From assembly GCA_034336665.1 (NCBI GenBank), contig CM067564.1, positions 47,849,451-47,913,450 of the forward strand: 64,000 bases of DNA, in the 5' to 3' direction. Positions 11,511 to 23,900 of the stretch are shown one piece after another (the stretch's first letter is position 1; each line of letters opens with the position of its first letter). Source of the DNA: Luscinia megarhynchos. Taxonomy: Eukaryota; Chordata; Aves; Passeriformes; Turdidae. The notes below the pieces were generated by a model. That model worked only from the letters and a program-made list of their open reading frames with translations. It searched no databases and was not told where the DNA came from. The position numbers were made by a program, and so were the translations under genes.

Positions 11511-14500
11511 AGTGTGTAATTTTTTGAGTCCACAAAAAACAGCAGCTCCAATCATATAGGTTGCTTTTACAGATTGCTCTCTCTTGACTTGAGCCAACTT
11601 TTAAAAACAAAGGTAACTTCTGCAACAAAATAATATAAACATCAGGTCTCATCAGAATTCAGCTCTATAATAATGGGAAAATATGCAAAAATTCTGTTCT
11701 TCATGTCAAGCACAAACACTTGAAGCATACTGGGTTATTTCTCATCATTGCCAGGCTCTACTGTGCTTGCATCCATTTCTTACCACCCACAAGAGCTGCT
11801 TTCAGAGTAACCAGACTGAGTCATTAGTGTCCTTAGCTGCAAATCGTGCTCTTTGAGCTCCAAGCTGCCTCTTTGCCTAGTGCATTTGTGCCGATTCACT
11901 GGGGCGTGGATCATTTGTTTTATTTATCCATGGGACAAAGCGCTGAGTGGAAGCCAGCCTGGGGTTGGGATATCGAACCCTTTGTCCCTGGGATCGTTGC
12001 AGTGTGCCCTGGGCTGGCAGGGGACAGCAGCCATGCCAAGCTAGTGGCCTCTGTGCAGTGATTTGAGGTCATGACTCTGCTGGGCAGCCGGGTGTCCATG
12101 CTGCAGGAATCTCATACGTGGAAGATGCTCTACTGCTGCTGGCCATGGAGCAGGGCAGCATGGCACCTTGCCTCTGGGGAATTACAGAGCTGGGTCTCTC
12201 CCCTGTGCCCTGCTGACAGCCCCACTGCCTGCAGAACAGTGCAGACAGACTTTTGCCATGGCATCATAAATTCTGGGCCAATTGTTATTGTTCTATTCGT
12301 GGGAAACGCAGAGAAATCAACTGTCTGAGCAAAGCACTTCCTCATTTCCTACACTGCATCAATTTCCAACTAACAGTGGAACCATGAAATCTCTTGAGTT
12401 TTATTATAAAATTACTGAACAACCAAGAGGCTGAGCCCTTGCTTTGAGTGGAAGCCTCAGCCTCAGTGCAGCCTCATCTCTGGAGCTGCTCTCCTCTTCT
12501 GCAATTACCCATTTACAGTAAACAGGAGAATGTGATACAGCAGCCTCACAGACACGTGGCTCTTATTGGCAGCACAGTAGACTCAGCTCACAATTTTCTC
12601 TGCTTTTGGAAGTTCTCTACAACAGTGCAGAGGAGATGGTCAGACATGGAGAAAAGGGAGCATTTCCAGCATTACATTCTTGCACACCAGTGGCCTGTAC
12701 AGATGATTAATAACAATAGCACAGCAGTTCTGGTTGGCAGGAGAAGCTCTTCAGCTTTGGCATGTAAGTGCCAAGAACTGAGCAATTGGGAGTTCTGCAT
12801 ATTGTGTGGGTACAAAATCAAGGTGTAGTTCTGTGGCTCTAGGATGTGAAAGAGGCAGGATGGTTATCAGAACAAGCCCCATCTTTTTTCTTTAAACAAT
12901 CCATTCAAAACCTCATCTTTTAAAGCAAATGTATTTTATTAAGGTTGAAGACACAGACTGGCTGCTAGAAAATTTTAGCATTAGTGCTGTTTCTTGCAGT
13001 GATTCTCCACATTCCTCTGTCCAAAAAATATAACTGTTCACGATCTCTATTTCCATTCCAGTAAATCAGGGACCACAGCATCTCTTAGTCACTGCAGGAT
13101 TATGAGCTGGAATGAATTGGTATCTGCAAAGTGCTCTGATGGTAGGTGCAGAATCATTCTGTGAGAACTCACAGTTCCAGCTAGGGAACAGTTTTATGTG
13201 CTGAATGCCGAGGTTAGAAAGGTGTGAAGCCAATTTAACTTCCAAATTCTGCAGGTCTTGATGCATTATCAGAAAATCTGTGAATTCAGGCCCTTGCTGC
13301 TGAGTGGTCAATCAGGATCAGACTCTTCCATGCTCTTGTTGAAACCAATCAGACTATTCACATAATAATGCAACACTGCTCAGAAATCATGGTGGACACA
13401 GGTTCTGGGAATTATTTTTTGTCCTAGACATCTTGAAAGACAAAAATAATTCTCCAGCCTTTATCAACAGGAACTCTTTTTCTGGGAGAACCACTTACTT
13501 GCTGATTTAAAGCTTTTTATCCTACCAAAAAATAGCAATCTTGTCAGGAGTTGTGGAGTTCAGCATAGTGTTAGCATTCCAGCAAAAGCCCTTTTGCTGT
13601 TTGAAAGTTGGAGTTCTTCACTGGGCCCACGTGTTTATGATGACTAATTTCCCACTCTTATCTAAGACTTACTTAATCTGAGAGTTCCCAGTGGGATAAA
13701 TGGAACAGGAGGGAGGGCGACAGTGTGCGGCTGTCAAGGTGAAAAGAGAGAAAATACCCACATATTGCACTAGGCAGGCTCTTAAAAAATGTTCTGGCTT
13801 TGCCAGGAGAGATAAGGGTCCCTCTGTAGCTGTAAAATTTCCATGAAAGAAACTGTAAGTGCTGCAAGAGTCGGGAAAATGGTCATAAACTCTGTTTTGG
13901 GGATGGTGTCCAGCCTGTGGCATTGCTGCTCATGCCCCTTGTACTGCTCAGTCTTCGTGACACAGACTCTGCCAGCCTTGGTTCCCTCTGAGGAAGGGCA
14001 GTAAAACACATCCCCATTTCCTTTGGGATGCTCTGGTGCTGGGCTGGAGGATGAAGATTGATCCACTGACCTGGATATTCAGGGATCTAAGGCAAAAAAT
14101 GTGTTTCTGGATGTTTTTTCTCCCAAATCCATTGCATCCCACTTGGGAAGAGAAGGGAACCACAGTGAAAATGTGACCTACTCATACAAATAACTCTTGA
14201 TTCCAGCTCTGAGGGGTGTGAGGCTGTGAAAGACAATGCTACAGCTCAGGATTCACTATTTGAGGGCACAGGAGTCGTCCTTAAAACTGCTGCTTCTCTT
14301 GATGGATATAAATGAATTACCCCAGTTCTGTTGCCAGCTCATGATTTGCTGAAAGCTCTTGCTCCAGCAGAACCCTCAGGGATTCCTGAATCAACTTTAA
14401 AATTAATCAGGGGTATAGGGTCTGATATTGTGCCTCTCACTGATCAGGTTAGACACTGCCTCTGTTTCACTCCTGACTCTTTAAAATGGATTGGGATTGT

Positions 14501-15676
14501 CAAACTTGTGTTCCTGGAGCAAGTGACATTGATAACCAGAGTTTGTGTGGGAATGTAGGGCTGAACATGGGTTTTTCTGTACAAAATTGAATATTTTAGC
14601 TCAAGAACCACAGACAAAATGTGGCAGCCTCATTTAAATCTGCAAAAACCCAATATTAGCTACAAGACTGCTTGGTGTTACACCACATCTCTGAATAGAT
14701 GTACTTTTCCAGAATACCTCACACTGAAGATCTAATTAATAGGAGAACAGTTATCACATTACCAGCCTGACTGAATTTATTTTTCGGGAAAAAATGTGTG
14801 TTTAAAAGTCTAAATGCTCCTATTACAATGATTAATTATCTGCAGAAAATTGAAAGCACACAAGAAATTATCAAGAAAGAACATTTAGACATCATCTGTC
14901 TTCCTAAAAACACTTGTCTGAGTGTATAAAGAAGAAGATTATTGCAACGTAGATGCTGGCTATTGGGACATATTTTTTCTGCCTTCTCTTAAATTTTTGA
15001 GACTTTTTTTTGGTATATATAAATATAGTGCCTGAATGGATAAAAGATATATTGAATTTTTTAACTGGATTGATTCTCTGGAGAAGATTGATTTCCCTGC
15101 TGCCTCAGATGCAGTTTAATTTTTGTGTTACTTATGAAATAATGAGAAATAGACTAATGGGGAGAAGCAGTGGCACAGAGCACTGGTGTGGGTCAACAAG
15201 GAGCCTGGCCTCGGGTATTTATGAGCTGTGACAGTGTCACAGGGATTGCAGTTTGGAGAGGGAAACTCTGCCAAAGCCAGAACCAGTGGAGCAGACACAC
15301 AGCCACCCATAAATCTGTGTACTCTCACTCCTCATTAGCTGAGGGTCAGGGCTTATTAATTATATATGACTTGATATCTCGTAAAAAAGAAAGCAGCATA
15401 TAGTGAAACTTGATGGCTTTACATTAGGCAAGATGGAGATGGGTCTTTTACAGCCCAGCATGGGGTTAGAAGAGGAGAATTTACTTCTGCTTAGAGGGTT
15501 GTACAAACTGAGAAGATCCATGTTTTTTAAATAGAAAATCAGCAATGGATTAGCCCTGTGCCAGTCATTTCCAACAGATTGAAAATTACAGGAGGGAAAT
15601 AAACAGCATCTGGTTCTTTTTTCTTTTAAGAAACCAAGAAAACCAAAACAAGAAATGGACCAAAGGAATCCCAGGC

Positions 15677-15694
15677 AAAAAAAAAAAAAAAAAA
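15677..15694. repeat. Poly(A) run, 18 bases
   Basis: Uninterrupted A run after CCAGGC. The preceding sequence is itself A-rich but matches no gene I recognise. Confidence 0.9.
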
Positions 15695-17574
15695 GAACAT
15701 TTGTATAGGTTATGTGGGGTGTTCAGACAAAACCTTCAAAAGCCAAACTTTCCTGGCTGACATAAGGCAGAGCTCACACCTGGATTACCTCCTGACAAGG
15801 AGCAGAGAGCAGTAGCAGTTTCCACCATCACTGGAATAGAGAGCAAAGGGGTGGAAACACATTGGGAACAGCTCCATTTGTTTAAGCCAGCCTTGCTCTG
15901 GGAGCCAGTGTGCCACTTTCAGAACTTTGTAAAACTTCTGTCCACTAAAATCTTTGGCTCATTACACAGAGTTCAATATCAGGGTCTGAATTAAATCCAT
16001 TTATAGTAGCTTTGGAGGAGATCAGGGCTGGGTGGAATGCCTTGAGCAAAGAAACTGAATGTTAATAACCATCCCAGTGAGGCCTGTGCAAACAGTTAGC
16101 CAAAGAAAATAACAGTGAAATGGAAAAATAAAGCACCTATTCCTCCTGCATCACACATGTAAGAAGTCCTAGGTTCAGCCCTGAATTGATCTTTATATAT
16201 ACTCTCAGAATCAAGGAGTCATATGTCTAAGCATGGCAAGATCAAGTAAAATTTATTCTTAGAATGAATATTATCTTTTGTTTTTAAAATATTTTCAATA
16301 ATAAGATTAAGACTTCTGTTGCCTTGGTAAAACTTTCAAACCAGGTGCTCTCCTAGTGTTCTCAAAGCCTCCATCCAGCATGTTCAGAGATGCTTATACA
16401 TAAAATAATGAAAAGAAGAAAGAAAAGAAGTAAGTTTTCAGACACATTTATGGTCACACATAAAAGAGTAAGTGAATTTTGGGAAACACTCTCACTTTTT
16501 CTTTTTTTTCCTAATCATTAAGAAAGATTGTGCTGATGCCAGTAATAAATAAAAACCAGCTGAGCACATTTTGGAGTTACTGTGGAGCTTTTCATCACCA
16601 GAAAAAGCCCAGCCCTGCTGCTGTAATTACATGATGCATAGCACAGTTGTCTCACCCTTCTCTCTCCTTATATGAACAAACAACCACGCTGCCACTCTTG
16701 CTGCATTTAAACAACTGATAGCTCCAAATAATCCCTTGGTGCTAATAATGCTTTTAAAAATTATTTATTGCTAATAATGATGTCCCTTTATCATTTGTGC
16801 TGCTAATGAAGATACATTAGTTTCTGGAGAGCACCATCATCAGCTTTCATTGTGTCCACCCAATACAGCAAATCCAGACATCCCTCAATGTGCCATGTGA
16901 ACTTTCACTGAAAGCCTGAACCAGCTTTACAGAGATGCTGCTGCTGCTCTGAATTTCAGTGAGTGAAGTTAAGTCTCTGTAGCCACAGGTTACTCCTTCC
17001 AAAGCCTTCCTTTGTGAGCAGAGGAAATCTTTTATCTGATTGTATTTTTACAGTTACTTGGCACATAGTCCCCTTCTCTTGGTGTGAAATTCAATGTTCA
17101 CCACACAAACATAGGCCCCAGGGCAGAGACAGAAAAATAATTCACCTCCATAGCTAAAAGATCAAAGGTTGCAGGAAAGAAAAAAAGGCTTTTGGGGGAA
17201 GATTTGCCCAGATTGGTCCCTGTTGAAGAGATCTAGTGCTGTGTTTGGTTTAGGACAAAAAAAATGTTGCAGTTTCTGGCTTGTGACCACAAGTGGCTGT
17301 GTTACCATAGCTGAGTGACTCTCCATTGTTTGCTGTTTGCTGGCTTCAGGATTTATTTGTCTGGTTTCACTTCCCAGTGTGAGGGGAGAAGTGAGCACAC
17401 TGCTGCTTGGTTACTGCAGCTCAGCTGCACCTCTCTGGGCAGTGAGTCCTTCATCCTGGGTGAGCACATGTGCCTGAGTACTGCCAGAGGGAAACACCAT
17501 TTTTGGGCTCCATGGGTATGTATGGGTGGCCCTAAAACATTGATTCACTCAGAGACTGCTGAAGTGCTGTGGGG

Positions 17575-17945
17575 CTGAAGCACAGAGTGCTCCAGCAGAA
17601 GCTGAGAAGGACTCAAGGAAGACCTTTTGCTGTCTGCAAGCACCTGATGGGAGGATGTGAAGAACAAGGGGCTCAACTCTCCTCAGGGGTTTGTGGTGAC
17701 AGGACTAGGTGCAACAGGCACAAGTTGCAAGATGGGAAATTCCAGTTAGAGATAGGAAAATATTTTTTACTATGGATGCCATCAGATGCTGGAGGCTGTC
17801 CAGAGGATCTGGGGCATCTCCACCTTGGCAGTGTTAAAAATTTGGCTGGACATGGCCCTGAGCACAGGATCTAGCTGGATGTGTTTTACATGCTAGGGTA
17901 GACTAGAGACCTCCAGGGTTACCAAAATTACTCTGTGACTAGTAA
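17575..17945 (+). mobile_element. CR1 LINE 3' end, plus strand
   Basis: A 5'-truncated CR1. The coding remnant covers the last part of ORF2: the block TGCTCCAGCAGAAGCTGAGAAGG, the RT carboxyl region with KFQLEIGKYFLL (compare RFRLDIRKNFFT of the family), and then GGCTGGACATGGCCCTGAGCA followed by ATCTAGCTGG. It closes with TAGACTAGAGACCTCCAGGG and ATTACTCTGTGACT, the degenerate CR1 terminal block and tail. The open frame from 17569 to 17874 (101 codons) is this remnant, not a host gene. The orientation is fixed by the tail lying on the right. Confidence 0.85.
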
Positions 17946-20900
17946 TGAATCCCACTGAAGATGCAAAACCCAGGAGGTGAATAGCATTTTTTCCTCTGGC
18001 TGGTTTTTCCACCTTGTGTTGGTGGTCTGGGCTAATGGTTTGGCCAGTTCTGTCTGAATTAGGGTAGATGTGGGTATCTCAGAGGCAGATGGAAATCACA
18101 GGTAGGGTGAGGAATGAGCAACTCACAGCATGCACCATGCCTGCTATGGGGCAAGACCTTGGGTGGGAAGAGGAGGAGGAGTCCTGCTGTGAGCTGAAGC
18201 AGACATTGATTCCAATGAGGGCACAGGATTTTATCAGCTATTTATCAAGCCCAGTTCTGGTGGTTTTTGCTTCCTTGATAACTTCAAGTAGCTGAAGGAT
18301 GTTGCATTTTCTGGCTTATTTTGAGCACTGCTCCTTGAGCCCTGGTCCTGGAGCTGCTCTCCAGCTGCCATCCTGCCACCAACCTGTGTTCAGTGTCACA
18401 GTTTTATGGACATCCATCAGCAGAGCCACCTGGGCGTTCCAGACCCACCTCTGAACCTGCCAGGACCTTCCAGCTGCTTCCCCAGCTCTCCTGCCTGTTT
18501 CAGCTGCTCCCAGGCTTTTGCCTCTTTTGGATGTACCTCAGAGCTTGGCGTGGAAGGTAGACATGATCTAAATCAATCCTATTTTTTCTATAAGTTCAGA
18601 GCTTTCTATACCAAAAATAGAAATTTTCTCCTTGCTGGATGGATGGATGCCACTTCTGTGTCCTGCTTTGTGGTTGGTAAAATGAGCCCAGGAAAGCAAT
18701 ATTGCAGGCAGAATGGGAAAGGCTTTCAATGAAGGCTGGAGCATGCTCTCAGAGTGAGGAAATAACCCATGGTTAAAACAGCACTGAAGTAAGCAGATGT
18801 TTTCTGGACTGGCTCTTAAAGACCTTCAAAGGCAGCTAAGCCCTAGGGAATGAAGTGAACCAGGCTTTCCTGGAAATCAATATCCACAAGCTGAATTCTC
18901 ACATTTTGAAAATGCAGACAGCTCATTTGGTTGCTTAACCATCCACTTGTCCACAGCCAAGTGCTCCAAAATATTTGGCATGTATTTTCTCATCTACCAG
19001 CTTTATGTCTGCTTTTATTATCTCCCTTTGCTGTTCCATAGCTGCTGTGAAGAGCTTTGCAGCCCATGTTTTCAAAAAGTAAAAGTATTTATCATGGTGT
19101 TTTCTTCTGGAGTTTTGAAACTTGCTTTGTATAAAAATTTCAAAGTACTAGGGGCACCCATCAGTTCAAGCTAAAAAGAATTTATTTGGGATCAGAAAGA
19201 GATGTAGATTGAGGTTGTGCCATTATTTATGATCAACATTAGCAGGGAGGATTGTGGGGAATTTTTTTGAAATTTTTATTCATTTTTTCCTCTGCACCTG
19301 TATTTTTTGCTTTTCCTTTTTGGATCCCAAACTCAATCTTGCCCTGCTCCTCTCAAAGTCTGTGTGTCAAGTCCTCCCATGTTTGTGGCAGCTGTCTGGC
19401 ATCAGCATAATGAAGCTCCAGCACAGCAAGGAGCACTGCCCTGCCCTTGGACTGATTTCTTCCTGTCCCAGGGGATTTTTTCCACACTTCCCACATAATT
19501 CACTGTAGCCCTGAAGAGCATCATCCATTGCTCCTATTGAGGGGAAAAAAACACAGTCAGCTTGCTTACTGGTAGAATTGATACTCAGCAAAACTGATCT
19601 GAAGTCATCAATTGAGAGGCTCTGGGTTTTCAGATAACCTTCATTTTTTCAAGATGCTTTCCTCAATTTACATGGACCCACTCGTTCCTCAGGCAGCTCA
19701 GCTGAAATTGTCCTGTGATTCCCCAAAATGAGAGAGCCTTTTTTGGGTGATCATGGGAATTTTGATATTCTTCCCAAAACTAAAGGGCAGGGGTTTATTT
19801 GAGCTGTGAGGCACTGAAGGGAGCAGAGGCTGTAGATGTTAAATGGAACTTGCAGAAGTAATTTGGGTGAGACGTGGCGCTGGCTAGCAAAGCTCTGTTA
19901 GGAAACCACTCAGGCTTTCTGCTAGGCATTACACATTCCCAATTTTATAAACTTTGCTGGAATCCTGCTAGCAAAGTGAAATGCATTTCCAGGCATAACC
20001 CAGCACATTTCATTTTAATGGCTGCAGCAGATCTCTGCTTGTGAAGTTGAACATTGGAGCCTGGGGCTGGGGCTGGAGACAGCACATGTCCAACTTGGGG
20101 AGGCTTTCTGCTCTCTTAAAGGCAGTCTGGGAAAAAAGATAAATGCTGGTTGTACTCTGCTATTTCTATAATAGGAGGATAAAGAAATAAAGTGGAATAG
20201 AAAGCCAAAAGCAGAAGGGAGCAGGATCAGGGAGGTGTTAATTGTTCCCTGTCTTTTTGGGATGGATGGAGAGAGTCTGTTGCCCATAAATTTCACAGTG
20301 TCACAGCATCCTAGTAATAAACTCCATCTCAGGCAGTAAGACAAATGGATCTGAGGAATACTTTAATACTTCCATGGCTTCAGACCAACGTTTTGGGAAG
20401 ATTTTTATTTTCTAGTGTTTCACTGATGGGGCTGGAGGGGATGGCTCCTGGGTGGGGTAAGGCCAAATCCCCATCTGCCCTGAGTCCATGATGTGAGATG
20501 GGAAGGGCTGGCAGGGAGAGGTGGGTTGGAGCCAGTTCCTCCTGCTGTTGGTTTTGAAGTGATGGAGCATGGTGTGGGTGCTTGGCAGGAGCTGGATCCA
20601 GGTTATGTGGTCTGTGATGTGGCTCTCCTTGACCAGCCAAGAGCATCCTGTGGTGCCTGGAGGGGTTGGTGGCCAGTACAACACTGACACTGCAGGTGGT
20701 GCTTGGCCCTAGGCAAGCATTTGCCAAGGTCAGCTCCTTGGATTCCTCTATGACTCCAATCAACCTCAAACAGCTACCTGGCAAACAGGAATGTTGAACA
20801 GGCAGGAAGCACAAGGGGCATGGCTGAAGACACTGTAAGCAACCCATAACCTCCTTTGTGTGGCATTGTGATGGTTGGTCACAGCCTGCACAACCCCAAC

Positions 20901-23900
20901 AGTGCCATATCCCTACTCATTTGGGGTGAAATGGGATCAGTCCTGTGCAGCATGAAGGTCACCTGGCCTTGGCTGTTATTCAGAGGATTTTGCTCTTTGT
21001 GGCCTTGTTGTTTGTGAAAATCTTGGTTCTGTGGAAGGAGCTGAGGGGTCTGCCAGTAGTATTTACATTGCTGTGCTTGGAATAAGAAGCAACACTACCA
21101 GACACATAATTCATTCCTAATATTACACGACGATGTTTTTTGCTGCTTGTCTCCCTGTGGATGTAATTAGTCGTGGGAGCTCTTTTTTAAAAGTAATTAT
21201 GCCATTAAGCATACTTTGGCTTCAATAACAAAAATGCATGGTTGGGCTCCATAATTACACCTCCTAATGACGTTACATAATTGTACGTAAGAGTCCATGA
21301 AGCAAACAATGCCTGGGCTCCCTCTGACTCGCTGCTGCTTTGATCTCTAAAACAGTTGCTGGGAGTGGAAACTCTGCATCCCTCATCTGAGAGAGTTGTG
21401 CTTGGAGAAGCTATTTTCTTCCCAGATCCACTTCCACTCAGTGTGAAAAGCCACTCGTGTTCATAACTAAGAAATAAAAGCCAAACAACATGAGCCTGGA
21501 GCTGCCCAAGTGGCTCACTTCCTCTGGGTTTCTAAAAATGAACGTGTCCATGAGACATGGTTTTGTTCCTGTTTCTTCTATACGCAACATTGCGGAAGCT
21601 TTAAGTGAAATCTGTCCCTAAATAGGCATTCCTGGGATGTGCAGCTGCCAAAACAAAAATCAGTCAACCAAACTGGGCTCCTGCCCTGAAAATAATCCGT
21701 CCTGTTATCTGTTTCTATAATCCCCTCTATTTTGTTTCCTTGACACTTTTTTTAAGGAATACTGGGTCTGGCCAGTTTCCTGCTTGCTTTTTGGGAGGCT
21801 GAAGCTGCTTCTGTAGCAGGTCAAGATTTCTGACAGTGCCCATGTCAGCACTGTGCCAGGTAAATAGTCCAGCTGTAGGGATGGCTGGAGCAATGGTCCT
21901 CCTTTGGACTGTCAGCCAAGGTTTAAGGTAGTTTTGTGTTCCTTGGTGGCTTATCCTGGTTCTGTCACCATTTCTCTGATACCTTTTTGGGAAACAGTGC
22001 AATAAGGGGTGTATCTGTGTTGGATACTACTGGGAGCCAGGGAAAAAGCAGCCTTGAAGCCTTGAGTTTCTCAGGCTTCACAAAAAGAAGAAATTATAAC
22101 AATGATTATACACCTGCAGGGTGTGTGAGAGCCGTGTGAGTGTCTTGTGATATTCTGCAGAAAGTATGATTTTAAAGAGGTGTTGCCTTCTTGGACCAAT
22201 AAGTCTTTTCTATTTTGTTTTTCACATACTACCCTATATAAAGTGTAGTGTTTCTTTAAATAAAGCTCTCTCTCCCTTTTACTTCTCCATTGCACAAGGA
22301 ACTATGTTGCATTATCGTTTTCACTGCTCACCTATAGCTTAAAATACAACGTATCTGGGCTTGTACAATTAAATTACATATAGTTCTATGAAAAAGCAAA
22401 GCTGGAAGTAAAACTTTGCAATAGCAGCATCAGCTTATTGCATTTCCAGGATCTGTCTGTGAGAGCACTAACTGGACTGTTGAGGAACTTCTAAATTAGT
22501 CAATTCCATCTCCTTGTAAAACCACCTGATTCCTTTTTCTAAAAGATAGGTTACTCTCCAGTTAGGCATTGTGTAATCATCTGTTCTTCTCACACATGAG
22601 CAAAATCAATGTCTGCTTACACAGGATCATTCTTTTTATTTGGAAAAAAAATAAAATCTACCACTCCTGTTTCTAGGTCTACGTAACTTATCTGCAAGAG
22701 AGTACAGCTGTCTTAAAAGCATAAGAATACCCTTTTTTAATCTTCAATCAAGTATTCTCTGTAGAAATGCTCAATTTTGAAGCAGATGTTTTCTGAAAAC
22801 TATTTTGTTAATCTCATTGTGGAAAGGGTTACACTGCATGCCTCACATCTCAGAAAAAAGCACACAGTAATGGACTTTTCATAGGGTGAGGAGATACCAA
22901 TTCTGAATTTAGAGCCGTTCTAATATTATCCATTGTAATGGTTTTCTCCATTTGAATGTTTATGGTTGGTTTGGTAGCCTCTTTGTTCTCTATCTGATTC
23001 TCTGAAATTGCCTGCAGAATAGCAGTTTGTTAAAACTGCTGCATGTCTGGCAACAGTCAATGCAGACAGAAGTTTGATCTCTGCCATCAAATAAAACATA
23101 GACAAGAAGTTTTTTCTGTTCAGAGGAAAGTATGAAGGGCACAGATGAGGCTGTTCTAACCCAGCTGGTGCCCTCTGAAGTTGGGGCTTTAAGTGCAGCT
23201 CCACTTTGGTTGCTGAAAACAAATGGTCTGGTGGCCCTTTCCTGTTCCCTGACAGCAGTGCCAGATTGAACCATGAACATCCATGGTTGTGTCTGTGGTG
23301 AAGTCATGTGCACTCAGTAGTGTCAGAGGTGATAAAACTTGGTATTCTGCTGCAAATTATGTTTGCTTTTGGGAGCATCAGTCAAAATTCACAATGAAAA
23401 GTAATTTAGAAGATTCAGGACACTTCTCATGTTTTTCAGTGAAAAAGGACCTAATGTGTTCACTAGCAATATTGGCCAGCAGGTTTCCTACTTTGCAATG
23501 TGAGCCTGTGAATATTTTGCCTCTGCTCCTGCCCTCTGCACTGGCTCCACATCGAGCACATCATCCAGTTCATGCCCTGGGCCTACTGCAAAAAGCTTTA
23601 CTGAAGATGGACCACTGCATGTAAGATTTTCCCAGGATGTGAATAAAAAGCATGGGAATCATTGCTGCAGTTTATCAGATCTCATGTCTTTCCAAACTAA
23701 ATTAAAACTCCATTCTGGGCTCTTTTCAATGCCATTGAGCTGCCACTGAGGTCTGAACTAAGCTGGGCAGAGAAGCAGGGCTGGGAGCAGTAAAACTCCT
23801 GCATGCCCTGCAGTGTGGAGGGGAAGAAGGTGACTGCAGCTTTCCAGTGGGATCATCTGTCCTGTGCCTGAAAGCACCAAGAGTGCACAGATGAGTATTG

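Larger units (their letters stand above)
9716..17574. other. Gene-free stretch with A runs and AT-rich candidate elements
   Basis: No supported gene. Frames reach 146 codons (minus, 9726-10166) without a domain. A-rich runs lie at 10287-10313 and 15677-15694. A possible SINE is given separately at 11440-11510. Two AT-rich, unique-looking stretches with TAATTA-type motifs (14730-14960 and 16600-16830) are candidates for conserved regulatory DNA. Confidence 0.5.

Noticed and set aside
15677..15694. Poly(A) run as the tail of a processed pseudogene
   Set aside because: No recognisable coding or RNA-gene sequence upstream and no target-site duplication found.
20380..20847. 155-codon minus-strand open frame
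   Set aside because: Proline/histidine-rich, no domain; overlapped by other frames on both strands.
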